A stretch of DNA of 64,000 nt from assembly GCA_025786725.1 (NCBI GenBank), contig JAHLTZ010000017.1:1-64000 (forward strand). The letters run 5' to 3'. The position numbers were made by a program, and so were the translations under genes. The notes below the pieces were generated by a model. That model was not told where the DNA came from, made no database searches, and saw only the letters and a program-made list of their open reading frames with translations. Of the stretch, positions 36,424 to 49,226 are shown one piece after another. The DNA is from Syncephalis fuscata. Its lineage: Eukaryota > Zoopagomycota > Zoopagomycetes > Zoopagales > Piptocephalidaceae. The number at the start of each line of letters is the position of its first letter. The first letter of the stretch is position 1.

Positions 36424-37128
36424 GTAATGCAGATAGTAAACCTGTTATAAAACTGAGTCATAGTGTATAAGCACTGGTGACTAATACAATGTTATTATAA
36501 TGTATATGTGTATGTAACAGACATTTCTAGTATAATCCAATTGCAATTATATATAATATATACGTATGTGTTATTTAATATAATAATATGTCATTTTATT
36601 AAGCTATGCAATAATCTATTAGCTTTAGCTATAAAGAATATATGACACTATTAAAGAGGGATGTCGATATAGCTATATTCGATGTATTAATTCAAAAAAG
36701 GATTGGTTTAAAAGAGTCATCATTATTAATCTGCAATGCATTCCTAACAGCTATTATTTATATAGTCATTACTCATCATGGCATACACATCACCTTGTTC
36801 TCCATTGCTTTCTCTCCTTTACCGCATTTACCCTTTATTACCACCATCAATTGACATACCTGGCAGCAGCAAAATACTGGTAAGCATATGGATGCATAGA
36901 TCCATCCATCCATCCATCCATCGCTCTATCCATTGAGTCAAATACTGTATATGCCACTCTATCCACTTAATAAAGTTATCGAATGGATGGAAGGATAGAG
37001 GGATGGATGGATGATGGATGGGAACGCATATAAACACCGTGAAACCACAGGGGAACTGACCCGTCTTGTCTTCATCTACTCATCTACTTTAGCATTCCAC
37101 TACTGTATCGTAGTTGTTCAACTTGTTC
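36424..37128. other. Spacer with CATC/GATG foldback upstream of eIF1
   Basis: About 700 bp. At 36890-36934 a (CATC)n-rich stretch including CGCTCTATCCATTGAG is followed at 36979-37021 by its approximate reverse complement (GGATAGAGGGATGGATGGAT), so this part can fold into a hairpin of roughly 40-bp arms. It ends about 100 bp before the eIF1 start. Nothing else recognised. Confidence 0.6.
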
Positions 37129-38020
37129 ATGTCCGAAAATACTATTCTCAATCTTGGAGCGCATGGTAAGTCGTGGCCCTGCCTCATCTAGTGGGATTCT
37201 GAACATAGATGACTTATGCATTCTTACTGGTATAGATCCATTCAACGACGACGTTGGTGAAGGTGGTGAATTCGCGCGAAAGATCCGTATCCTTTTCTAG
37301 TCTATGTCATGCGCTATAGATGACTGTATGGCATAATACCGCGTATAGAGACAGAGAGACAGAGAGATAGAGCATATATGCAAGGCATGATGAATCTATT
37401 TATTTTTATTGACTGCGGTCCTTTAGACCATCGTTTTGATCGGTCGTTCCGTGAAGATTTTCTTTTTTGTCATAGTTACACTGACCGTCTTGCTATGCTT
37501 TTTAGTCTCTCTCTCTCTCTTTCTCTATTACTTGCGGGTTATTATTGTCAGCCATTCATCTATATGGCGGATACATTATATACATTATATGTATTTATAT
37601 CTTAACCAATGCAACTGCTGTACTACAGATATTCGAGTAAAACAACGCAATGGCCGCAAGTGTGTGACCAGTATTGAAGGCTTAGAACACGTCATCAAAG
37701 ATGTTATTATTGCGGAAAACCGCCTAAAGAACAAAAGCAAAGAAGCCAAAGAGGCCAAGGAAGGCAAAGAAGCCAAGGAAGGCAAAGAAGATCTCGATGG
37801 CGATGAGCTTTTCGACAGATGGCTTAAGAAGATCAAGAAAGATTTGATGCAAGAACTAAGCGTGGGCGGTGGCAAGGTCAATGCCGATAAGGATGGCGCA
37901 CCTGTCATTCAGTTCCAGGGCAACAAGGCCCGCGAAACTATGGAGTTTTTGACTGGCCTCAAGTTCCGTTATACAAAGGCCAAGATTGACCGAACTCAAA
38001 TTGAAATTCACGACTTTTAA
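37129..38020 (+). CDS. SUI1: Translation initiation factor eIF1 (SUI1) with a Lys/Glu-rich insertion
   Basis: Small ribosomal-subunit factor for start-codon selection. Exons 37129-37165, 37236-37286 and 37629-38020 join to 159 residues; the second intron (342 nt) is long for this genome. The N-terminus (MSENTILNLGAHDPF) and IHIRVKQRNGRKCVTSIEG give the eIF1 strand and decoding loop, and KDGAPVIQFQGNKARETMEFL gives the later core. eIF1 is normally about 108-113 residues. The excess is an insertion at about residues 49-89, between the strand after the loop and helix FDRWLKKIKKDLM, ending in a KEAKEGKEAKEGKE repeat. The insertion is in frame and the flanks are conserved, so it is probably real rather than a missed intron (no GT-AG pair brackets it). 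Start inferred from the family N-terminus. Confidence 0.88.
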
Positions 38021-38264
38021 TAGTCTGTGAATGGAGTTCTGCTCTATGCCTCTTTTTTTCGTTTTTGCTTGATAGTAGCGATGCTTTTTGTATGTACTAT
38101 TGTCACCAATACTGAAAAGACGCGCGTATATATATGTGTGTAGATATGCGATCCTATGAACTGTATTGTTTATGGTCCATTTGTACAACTCTGTGTGCTT
38201 CATTTAACAAATATAATAAGAGCGGTACGCCATTTTAATCTTAAAAGTTTTTCTTTTCTTTCAA

Positions 38265-39301
38265 ATGTTATCGCTACTGTCACGTCGATGGATAATTGCA
38301 CAGCGGCCATGTCTATCCAATGCTAATAATTATGGCCGCTATCGATTAAAACAACCAGATGAATTATCATTTAAGCTATCGCCAACCATATCCTATCGAC
38401 TGTTAACAGGTAGCAATAGTAGTAGTGATAAGCGTCAACGCACAGAACAACAACGACCAAAGCGGTCAGCATTACAGTTGAACAAAGTGGTACATTCAGG
38501 TAATTCTTTATGAAAAGCTGTATATAATAGTTGTATATAATGGTTGTTTATACAAAAAGAATACTAATACTACTATTGAGTCTAGTTATTCATGCTGGTA
38601 AAACAACATGGTATCTTGGGTTAATTGTACTGGGTACTGCCGTGTTTGGCACTGTTACCTATGCATTGTATCGTGAACTATTGGCATCTGATTCAACGGC
38701 ACAGCTATACGCACAAGCATGGTCTTGTATTGAATCGCACGATGCGGTAAGTGGCAATCCAGTACATTTACACTATTTCGCTAGTAACTTATGACAATTG
38801 GGTTTAGGTAAAAGATAAACTCGGCGAACCATTAACGCAATTGAAAGATCGTAGACGACACCGTGTTGCGTAAGTTACTGCTATATCAAAAGAAAGAGTA
38901 GCTAATTATAATGTCCCTACAGCTATACAATGACTGATCAGCAGAATCAAAATCATTATATTGTTTATATTCCTGTAACAGGATCCATAGCAACCGGTGA
39001 AGCTTATATTGATGCCATAGTAAGGATATAGCATAAACTAGATCATTAATAATAATAGTAATAATCATGAATGGGCAATATAGAAAGTAAAGAATGAGTA
39101 TAATACAACTGTATGGCATATGGAACGTATTTACGTTGATGTACCAGGTAGATAGTTTATTGATATTCATATTCAATTACTTAAATGAATTTAGGACAAG
39201 GTTTGCCATCAACAAGAATTGTCGTAGTTGAACCATCCACTAATGCTAAAACACCCAACTCAAATATATTTCAACGCATGCTGAATCGACGACCATCGTA
39301 A
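38265..39301 (+). CDS. TIM21: Tim21, TIM23 translocase subunit
   Basis: Inner-membrane subunit that links the TIM23 presequence translocase to TOM and to respiratory complexes. Six exons (38265-38499, 38586-38746, 38808-38869, 38923-39019, 39084-39147, 39195-39301) join in phase. The first ~60 residues (MLSLLSRRWIIAQRPCLSN...) are basic and presequence-like. One membrane helix (TWYLGLIVLGTAVFGTVTYALY) is followed by the Tim21 domain: AQAWSCIESHDAVKDKLGEPLTQLKDRRR, HYIVYIPVTGSIATGEAYIDA and MERIYVDVPG. Single-helix topology and domain order match the family. Convergent with the helicase gene downstream (84 bp). Confidence 0.85.
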
Positions 39302-39385
39302 TCTTCATTAAATAATAATTAATAAAATGGTTGTTTTAATTCATTTATTATAATCCGTTGATTATTAATATTAATATTAATATTA

Positions 39386-41928
39386 TTACACAGCTACATC
39401 TTGATCATAGCCAAATGCTCGATCGAAATCCGTTCGCGTAATTTTACCTCGTTTCATCTTTTTAGCTTCACGTTCTTCACGCTGTAGTTCAGCCCAGTCA
39501 TCTTCCATATCGTCGTCATTGTCGTCATTATCGTTATTATCGTTATTTGCTTCATCGGTTGGTGTTTCGCCAATACCCACTGAGCGTTGAAATGCTTCCG
39601 TCTTTTGTTGGTCAAGATAGGCACGTTTTCGTTCCTTCTTCTCCTTTCGTTCCTTCTTCTTGTCACGGGCAGCTTTGGCATCCGACCAGGCAGTCTTTTT
39701 AAATTTCTTTGGTGCTTCAATATCCGCCTTTAACTTCTCAGCTTTAATTCGCTTCTGGCGAGCCTTTTCGCGAGCTCTATCCGCATACGGAATGTTATCA
39801 ACATCGACGTCAAATGGCTTAAATTCTGACATATCTTTATCCTTCAACTCGGGCATTTTAGGCATCTAATAAATGTTAAATAATAGCTATAGTTGTGTAT
39901 CAAATACCTACCTTTAATAAAGCATAGCTCATAGCTAATCGGCATAAATTCAAATCTTTAATACGAAAGATGTAAACAGCCTCATGTTTTGTATAACTAC
40001 GAACATAGGAGACAAATGCCCGTATACTCTAATATATGAATAGTGAATTAGTATACTAATATAATAGATAGTGGCTACTATAACTTACACGTTCATGTAA
40101 ATCACGATCTTTTGCTACTAAACGACGTAACTCTTCACATAATGCTTCTGCTTCGTCATCTGGCAAATCGATTGATGTTGAAGTTTTTGGTGCTTCATCA
40201 TCTAGTGCCATAGCATCCCGTGCCTCTTCTTCTTCCTCTTCATCATCAATAGATTGCTTTGATAGCGTCAGGTCGGATAACACATATGGATGTCTAATCA
40301 TAGGTATTTTACGAACTCGCATAAAATCTAGTGCCATTAATAAAATGTAATTAAATGGATCATCATTGACTTACCAGCATATACCTCTTCTCTTCCCTTG
40401 CTAAGCAATACAAGAGCACGACCTTGTCGGCCGGCTCGTGCTGTACGACCACATCGATGCGCAAATACTTTTGGATCTTGTGGTGGGTCAAATTGAATTA
40501 CCCAGTCAACATCGGGTATATCAAGGCCACGAGAAGCAACATCAGTGCAGAGTAAGACGGCACCATTACTGGCCGGCAGATTAGTAAATGAATCAAATGT
40601 GGCTATTCATCGTTAATAATGAATACAAATACTAGCAATCAAACTTTAATTAACTTACCTGTTCTTTTCTTGGGGTCTTGTTTGCCATGTAAAGAAAATA
40701 ATGCTATATGTTTTAATCGAGGCAATTTAGATAATAGCTGCTGATAGTCAGTTTATGTCATTATTAGCAAAAGGATTACTTACTCGGCTAAAGTAATCTA
40801 CTACAGCACAGGCTGAAAAGTATACAATGTACTTTTTGCTGGGATCTCGTAGTATAAGTCGTACAAGCTGGGCTAGTTTGCGATCAGGCTGACATACCAA
40901 ATACCCAATCTGCAATCTATAAATATAACACATTATCAGCATCTATTGGCAATTGCATATGATATCATTACTTACGAAGCAGGTGTACGCTGCTCTACAC
41001 CTTGTGCATTGGCATCTTCAACCTTACAGACAATACGTACTGGATTACGTAAGCCGGCTCGTACCAATTCAGATACGGCATCTGTCATAGTCGCTGAAAA
41101 TAAAGCAGTACGTCGTTGTTTGGGTAGCGCACCAACAACAGCACTGATCGACTGACTAAATCCCATATCTAATAGGCTGTAGTGTATAGATTATTCGTGT
41201 TAAAAAGACGTATCGATTAATGTATTTACTATATACATACCGATCTGCCTCATCGAGTACAAGCACATCCAATTCTCGTACATCTATCTGGCCTACATAT
41301 GCCTTACTGGCCAATAGCTCTTCAAGACGACCTGGCGTGCCAACCAGTACACTAGCTCCTTCATTCTCAAATTCACGCAAATCATCTGCGGCTGATCGAC
41401 CACCACCCGTGACCAATTGCACATTAAAATCAACACATGTTTTAAATTGTTCAAACACTTGAAATATTTGACGGGCCAATTCTCTATATTATTGATAAGA
41501 TTATTTTACACAACAACGTATAACTGTATTACCTTGTGGGCGACATAACAATGGCGGCTATTTGTCGCCTATCAAGTGGATCACTTCGACGCAATAGACG
41601 TTCAAGTACAGGGATAACAAACGCTAATGTCTTGCCTGATCCTGTCACAGCCTACAGTAAAGTACTCAATTAATATAATGTACCATATCGACAATCAAGC
41701 TATCTACCTCGGCAACTACATCTTTATTGGCCATAAACAATGGTATCGTGGCTGCTTGTACTGGTGTCATTTGCTGGAATCCCAATAGAGCCAGTGTATC
41801 TAATCTAAATGTCATAAGCTTATTAGACAACATAGAGCCGTAAACACCATGGTAAATACTTACATAGGAGCACTCAATTTTGTAGTGAGTGTACCCCACT
41901 CACCCGCATAAGCAGGTGTGGATTCCAT
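39386..41928 (-). CDS. SPB4: DEAD-box RNA helicase Spb4/DDX55
   Basis: Nucleolar helicase for 60S ribosome assembly. About nine exons join without frame breaks from [12 protein letters not shown] (41926-41928). Seen in order: [15 protein letters not shown] (Q motif), [88 protein letters not shown] and [17 protein letters not shown]. The C-terminal extension is Spb4-specific: [46 protein letters not shown] and [15 protein letters not shown], then a Lys/Glu coiled tail with an Asp/Asn run. Divergent from PP5 with a 223-bp shared promoter. Confidence 0.93.
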
Positions 41929-42151
41929 ATTGTATATAGTCGTAAAGAATCAAATTGCTAGTTAGATAGTAGAAAAAAAAGAAAAAATTAGTGCACTGTG
42001 TAGATATTTACATTAACTGATTGGTATTCACTACTTATGTGATTTGTACTTTTTCCTTTTAGTTGCTACACTAAACAAGTTATCAAAGAACCGTAAACAA
42101 CGCGTTTATTACTATTGCCGCTTGGTGCTTTTTTGTTGTTTTTTACTTGCT

Positions 42152-44499
42152 ATGTCAGATTCCCAGGACGCCTCCTCTTCTTCTTCTCCTCCTCCTGCTT
42201 CTTCTGATGCTGCAGAAGTTGCTATTACTAAAGTGGTAGCGCCAGTGAGCGAAGAACAGCATGAGCAAGCGGAAGCCGTAAAGACTGAAGCCAATAAACT
42301 GTTCCAAGGTACTCTTAACTACATAGCTACATCATTATAGGCCACCTATAGTTTGTATGTTAAACGTGGCTTTTTATTAATACTGTGAATAGCCAAAAAA
42401 TATACAGAGGCAATAGAAAAGTATAGCAAAGCAATAGAGCTTGATTCCACTGTACCAGCGTATTACTCTAACCGGGCCTTTGCTTATATTAAAACGGAGG
42501 CATTTGGTTATGCTATTGCGTAAGTCTTATTATGATTCATTGTTTAAATAGTCTATAGTTATTTACACATCTATAACGATGGTTTATTTATTCAGCGATG
42601 CCGACAAAGCCATAGAACTTGATTCTAGCTATGCTAAAGTAGGATAAATATCGAGAATGGCTATACAAAATGCTCAAATACACTTTATTTATTTAGGCCT
42701 ATTATCGACGCGCCACGGCCAATATGGCTTTATCTCATTTTAAAAAATCACTTAGCGACTTTCGTATGGTAATAATAATTTATTTGTTTGTATATATACG
42801 TAGTCATCGAATAACCTAGATATAACTATAGGTTGTTAAGCGTGCTCCAGCTGATAAAGATGCACGTCGCCAATTAGTCGAATGTGAAAAGATCGTTCGC
42901 CGTATTGAATTTGAAAAGGCTATTGAAGTTGAAGACGCCGACAAGAGTGTAGCCGATTCTATCGATCTTGATGCTATGTGTAAGAATATTATTCCATTCT
43001 GTCATTGTTAGCATTTTATATACTATGGCTAATGGTAGATTGTTTATACCCTTAGTGGTTGAGGATAGTTATGACGGACCACGTATTAAGCCTGAAGGCA
43101 TTGACGCCGAATTTGTCGATGATATGATGGAACGATTCCGACAAGAAAAGAAGATTCATAGAAAATATGCCTATCAGGTTAGTATTGAGAAATAGTCTGA
43201 TAGTTATAGTACTTATAGGCAATTGATGCTGTAGATTGTACTGGCCATTCGTGAATATATGCTTGAACAGCCATCTTTGATTGAAGTTAACATAGAAAAG
43301 GGCCATTCGCTTACTATTTGTGGTGATGTTCATGGTAAATATGACGACAGTCTAATTAATTGGAAATGTGTTAACTATTTGTACGTTTAATAGGCCAATT
43401 CTACGATTTACTGAATATATTTAAATTGGCTGGTAAACCATCGGATACGCACCACTTTTTGTTCAATGGTGATTTTGTTGATCGTGGTAGTTTCAGTGTT
43501 GAAGTTGTTATTTTACTGTTTGCCTATAAATGGCTCTATCCTAATGGATTCTTCTTGACGCGTGGTAATCACGAAACAAAAGATATGAATCGCATGTATG
43601 GATTTGAAGGAGAGACAAAGTCAAAGTAAGCCATTTATATAATATATATATATATATTATAAGATATAGATAATTAATGACTTTATATTATAATAGATTC
43701 TCTGAATTAATGTACAAGCTATTTTGCGAAACATTTGATACATTGCCGTTAGCACATGTCGTGCAACACAAACTATTTGTTGTTCATGGTGGTCTATTTT
43801 CTCGTGATGATGTCACACTTGATGAAATCAAGGCAATTAATCGATTCCGTCAACCAGGATCTGAAGGTAATTAATTTGTTATTAGGAATTGGTGATATTA
43901 ACATACATCTATGTAATATAGGTCTAATGACTGAGTTGTTATGGGCTGACCCTCAAGAGTTGGTAAGTATTCATGGTATACATATATATTATATATATGT
44001 TACTAATAGCTGTGTAATAGCCTGGCCGATCTCCTAGTAAACGAGGTGTGGGCTTACAATTTGGTCCAGATGTTACTGAAACATTCCTTAAAAACAATAA
44101 TCTTGGCAAGTACCGATGTAATAGTCAATGGATACTAATTACTAATTATATTCTATAATAGAAATGGTTATTCGTAGTCATGAAGTTAAAGATAATGGCT
44201 ATGTCATTGAACATAATGGTAAATGTGTTACTGTATTCTCAGCTCCTAATTACTGGTGAGTAATTTATTTATTAACAATACTACATATTAATTAACGATC
44301 ATATTAGTGATCAAATGGGCAATAAGGGTGCATATATCAATGTGACCGATGAAGGAACCGTTTCTTATCATGTATTTGAATCTGTTGTAAGTGTAGTACA
44401 CTGTATAGATATAAATAGATACTAATTTTATTTTATTAGCCACATCCTAATGTGAAGCCAATGCAATATGCCTCACAATACAGTTTATTGGGTCTGTAA
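42152..44499 (+). CDS. PPT1: Serine/threonine protein phosphatase 5 (TPR-containing)
   Basis: Hsp90-associated phosphatase. Start ATG 42152 ([15 protein letters not shown]) is preferred to the upstream in-frame 42044 because it directly precedes the low-complexity N-terminus normal for this protein. About a dozen exons, all in phase. Three TPR motifs ([20 protein letters not shown] region, [35 protein letters not shown]) precede the phosphatase domain with metal-binding [31 protein letters not shown] and SAPNYCDQMGN. Ends [10 protein letters not shown]; yeast and animal PP5 end similarly. About 500 residues, as expected. Its 3' end faces the INTS2-like gene with only 75 bp between stops. Confidence 0.95.
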
Positions 44500-44574
44500 C
44501 TGGTTAAATGATGGCTATTATTATTATTATTGCATTTATTATTTGGCTATGAAAGATGAAAGATCAAAGATGAT

Positions 44575-47515
44575 CTACAAGGATGGATCAGTTTGTAGTC
44601 GTTGTTGAATAGCTTCTATAGGTGTTCTACAAAATAAGTAATAGTGAAAATAAAAAAATCAAGAATAAATGTTATTTTGAATACAATAATAGATATGCTA
44701 TTATACGTACTTTCTAGTTGATCTTGGGGGTATTTGTGCTAATAATTGTCGTGTTACTTTACGTGAAAATAGCCAAGATTCACTTGGACGACCATTAGGA
44801 TTGTTACTAGTTTTAATGGTTGTATCAGGACGATCAAGCCATTCTAATAGAAAGCTGTAACAATATTCTAATGTCATTAACAAGCTGGTTAATACAATGC
44901 AATTGCATATTAGTGTTGATTAATGTTAGACTTACGCATGACTGGCATGTAATTAAGCATATCATCCAGTAATTCGAGTGGATAACCTTGCCAATGAAGC
45001 AATTTAAGTACCGGTAATCTTTCTGTCATGAAATCATTAAGAAATGCATAAACAACTCTATTTAATGCAGGGTCATAGTCATCTTTATACATTATCAATG
45101 TTAATGTTAGTATTTAAATAGTAAATGGTTACTTACCCATAGATGTTTTTTGTCGATAACAATAATCAAGACATGATCTTACAACTGTTGTTTCTTGTAA
45201 TAGAATAAATGTATCCATGCCTCTCTATAGATAAATTAGTAATTATTAATACAACTATTGTTGTTATTATATAGTTTGTTATTTACCGAATCGGGTGTTG
45301 TTTTTAAACCGTGTAACATTCTCATAGATCGCTGAGAGCGTAATAACATTAAATAAAGAATCTATAATTGTATGTTAATATATACAAACTATATACTTTT
45401 AGTGTACCTTTAATCGATCATCCAATTCTGTGACTGATGAGGTTGATTCTAATAATGGCGTGTAGAATAAATGGACTTGAAGTAGCTGTGGATCTCTATG
45501 CTTATGTTAATTAGCTATTTACATTAACTATTAAATATCTAATTTACCGATACGGATGATCTTGTAATTGATCTAATAATAAATGCATTAATCGACGAGG
45601 TGATACTGAGGCATCTGCTTGTCGCCTAATATTAGTAGAATGATGTTAATTTATAATAAAGTGATGTAGCCATCTTTGCCTCATTACTGTGCATTACCGT
45701 GTAGCTTCATCATAATCGAGTAGACATCGACTAATGGTAGATAGTTCTGCGGCATAGACAAGTAGTAATGCCACAAATGGTGCTACAATAAGTCCAAATC
45801 GTTCTCTATGTCGACACACTTGAGTTAACCACCAAGTAACATCAACTTGTTCAAGTAATTGACCACCCGTATATAGAGCATCAAATTGACGTCGTTTCTC
45901 GGCCGATTCCATAATAAGTAGTAGTAGCAATAGTGATATGACAATAGTATCTTCGTTGTTTGTTTGTTGATCAATCGTAACTATATCTGTATCTTGTTGA
46001 ATACTAACAAGTAATGAAGGCAAATAATCAGGCACCGTACTTTTGGCACGTATACTAAATAGTTGATTAGTAATTCAGTCTATTATATACATAGAATTGC
46101 ATAATTACTTTGTATATCGCCGTAGCAAGTAAAGTAGAGATGCATGAGGTGGATTAGAGTGCGTAATTAATCGCATATAAATATAATCATCAATAGCTTT
46201 CATATAAGAGGGATTTTGAACTAGACCACTATTAAGAATATCCACCATAATATTATCAGAGGAATTAAGTCGATCTCCTTTTGTCTATATTATTATTATT
46301 ATTATTATTAACCATCTATTTGATGTTATTAATTACTTACCAATGAGCGAGTCATAAGTTTTAATTGTTGAATATCATTAATAGTTAATGGTGCTGATGA
46401 CTGTATACTATTCTCATTACTACTACTACTACTACTACTACTACTTGTAATCATTTGACCAAATGCCATGAAATTCAGTCTATCTAATCATCAATATAGT
46501 CAGAATAGATAAATAAATAGTAGTAATGCTTACCGACAGGCATTGGTATATTCAAAGTTTGTTGTAATAGTTGACGTACAAATGCAGTATCAGCTGAACT
46601 ATATCGAGCAGCTAATGCCACAGCTATTCTACTACGACCCTTTGATTTGATCATTCTATAAATACGACTACTCGTGTCCTAATATTAACAGCTAATAGTT
46701 AGTATTACTAATTGATATGTTATTAATAGGTAATTACTTTGGCCAGCGTCATTAATTGACGTGCTGATAGAATAAGTGTACAAATAATCATATCCTCATA
46801 TCTAGATATATAATATGACTCATTAGTATAATTATAATAACAATACAACTACACTTGTAATTACTTTTCTGACCATGAACGCAAACAACGATCCAATAAA
46901 TATTGAATATGTGTTTCTGGTAATGTCTCTCCTAACCATCCAGTCCATACACATACAAGACGTAGCCAATGAGTATCATGAAGCCACTCATCAATTGAAG
47001 CCATCTAACATAGTAAATGGTTAATACAATAATGAATATATATACACTAAATTACATTAGATGGAAATAATATTGATGTAATTTCTCTTTAAATAACATA
47101 GACCATTCAACTTGTGTATTTGTATTTGATGTTGCTAATAAAGCATCGGCCCATGGAGATGGAAATAATCGATCTAGTACCTGTAACTAATTATATTTAC
47201 TTATGAATAAACTTCAATGGTGCCTATTCTATACACTTACCTCTTCTTCTCTACTATTTGACGGTAGGCCAAGATAGATGTGCGGTAATAGTGATAGAGT
47301 TAATAAAGTGGACCGTATTAGTGGTACGTGTTCTCGATGTTCTTCACCGTGACGTAGTAACTGTTGACTATACTACTGGTCAATATTTATCAGGTACATA
47401 CTACAAGCAATTACCCAACTGTCTCATAATTAACTACGGGTATATCTAGTTGGCCTATCCAAGGAGCGAGTGTATCCAGTATACTGGTACAATCTGACAA
47501 CATGGCATCAGTCAT
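44575..47515 (-). CDS. Integrator complex subunit 2-like protein; one frame break
   Basis: A long helical-repeat protein of roughly 16 exons, starting MTDAMLSDCTSILDTLAPW and ending IEAIQQRLQTDPSL. The C-terminal block LNDFMTERLPVLKLLHWQGY PLELL...YMPVMQYCYSFLLEWL parallels the well-conserved INTS2 region (pattern: valine-lysine-leucine, then His-aromatic-QGYP-x-ELL, then IPSM-x-x-CLDFIPELL). The rest is Leu-rich alpha-solenoid with no other recognised domain and a serine homopolymer from AGT repeats near 46417-46444. INTS2 belongs to the nuclear Integrator RNA-processing/attenuation complex. Several acceptors had to be chosen by phase. At 47055-47060 (CTAATGTAATT) no splice choice keeps phase, suggesting one missing base. 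Alternatively another ARM/HEAT protein. Confidence 0.6.
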
Positions 47516-47700
47516 AATGGACGTGTTTTAGCCAAGTGTGTCAACATGAAGAAAAAGTCAAGTAAAGACTGTGCTGTTAACAATAGCTCGCAGTGTAACA
47601 CCTTCTTTTCACCTTTTCCTACTCACTTCACTGATCCAACCCTTCTATTCTACCACTTACTGTTTCTATTTCTCGATTGTCTCAGTGTAAATCAACTATT
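47516..47700. promoter_or_regulatory. Shared divergent promoter, INTS2-like/Sgt2
   Basis: 185 bp between the two start codons. Pyrimidine-rich toward the Sgt2 side (TTCACCTTTTCC, CCTTCTATTC). No specific element recognised; compactness alone suggests bidirectional transcription. Confidence 0.45.
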
Positions 47701-49173
47701 ATGGATAACAAGAAGCGTCAATTGGCGTATGCCATACTTGAATTTCTTCGTGATTGTGAACAAGACGGCACGGTAAAGAGTGCCGACACAGAGTCGCTTG
47801 AAGGTAAGCTAGTCTTTGGTAAGTATTAGCTGGTATTGACTGTCGATATAGTGGCCACACAATGTTTGGGCGAGATCTTTAACGTTGATCTGGAGAATCC
47901 AGACCACCAGCGAGAATTGTCTATTAAACCACCAAGCTATCTGGTATATTTGATGTCTTTATTCGTACTCAACAAAAACGCAAGGTAATATGTTATTACA
48001 ATTAAGTACGTTAGTTGTTAATAAAGTGTTTATTTGAATAGGAAGAAGCTACATCAGGTAATAAAGATATGTTAATAGCAATAGTATGTATAATAATGCC
48101 TAATAGCACCAGCCAAGAAAGAATTGAGTGAAACAGATATCAAAGAAGCCGAAGAACTAAAGGCCAAAGGTAATTGATTAATATATAACTGAACAACACT
48201 AACACTAACAATATTGATATAGGTAACCAAGAACTGGCCAATAATAACTCTAGTAAGGCTATAGAGCTCTACACTCAAGCCATTGAGATTAATTCTGAAA
48301 ATGCCATTTATTATTCTAATCGGTAATGATTACAAATTATGTAATTGTATTAAACTGTTAAACTGATCAATACGATAGAGCTGCTGCCTATAGCAGGATA
48401 GAAAAGCATGATATGGCAATTACTGATGCTTTACAAGCATTAAAGATTAATCCTAGCTTTAGCCGTGCTTATAGTCGATTGGGGTACGTAGTGTTGAGGA
48501 AAGCAACAGTTTAATATATTAATGAATTATATATATATATATAGACTTGCTTATTTCAATATTTCTAAATACGCAGAAGCAGTTGAAGCATTTGAAAAAG
48601 GATTGAATCTTGATCCAAATAATCAAATTATGAAAGACTCTCTTGAAACATCTAAACGAAAGTTATCGGAGAATAGCAGTACCACTTCAACTAGAAGTAC
48701 TAATGGAGCAGGTACAGGCACAGGCACAGGTGCCGGTGCTGGTGGTATGCCTGATCTAGCCAGTCTATTAGGCGGTGCCGGTGGTGGTGCCGGTGGCATG
48801 CCTGATATGTCCACGCTACTTAATAATCCAGCTATGATGAACATGGCTTCACAAATGATGCAGAATCCAGAAATGATGCGCATGTAAGTCATTATGGATA
48901 CAGTATAATGGGTAATTAATACACTGTTACACTGTTTATAGGGCACAACAATTTATGGGTGGTGCAGGTGGTGGTAATGGTAGTCAAATGCCCGATATTA
49001 GTGCATTGGCCAGTAATCCAGATATAAGAAATATGTAGGTTGATTTTAAGTAGTAATTAATAGATGTAATTAACTATATTACTCATAGGTTCAATCAATT
49101 TATGAATACAAATAATAATGGTAACAACAACAACAACAACAATGACAGTGATCCTCCACCAAGTTATTCATAA
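47701..49173 (+). CDS. SGT2: Sgt2/SGTA, small glutamine-rich TPR co-chaperone; one frame break
   Basis: Cytosolic co-chaperone that captures tail-anchored proteins for the GET pathway. MDNKKRQLAYAILEFLRDC matches the SGTA dimerisation domain start (Get4/5-binding helix). The TPR region follows: AEELKAKGNQELANNNSSKAIELY, YYSNRAAAYSRIEKHDMAITDALQAL, YSRLGLAYFNISKYAEAVEAF. The C-terminus has Gly/Ala repeats (GTGTGTGAGAGGMPDLASLLGG) and Met/Asn/Gln-rich client-binding segments (MMNMASQMMQNPEMMRMAQQF). About eight exons. At 47931-47942 (CCAAGCTATCTGG) one base is missing: with it, SGIFDVFIRTQQKRK joins the next exon in phase. Convergent with Dnm1, 53 bp between stops. Confidence 0.9.
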
Positions 49174-49226
49174 ATTTAAAGTCAATAAATAGTGGTAATA
49201 ATTTGACATAATGTCACTTTATTCAT

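Noticed and set aside
44910-44935. A frame break in the INTS2-like gene at PVM/LEYCYS
   Set aside because: Choosing the later acceptor (GACATTAG/AATATTG) restores phase and gives a better family alignment, so no missing base is needed.
45510-45545. A second suspected frame break in the INTS2-like gene before DPQLLQVHF
   Set aside because: Using the acceptor CATAG/AGATCC instead of AACATAAG/CATAG keeps phase.
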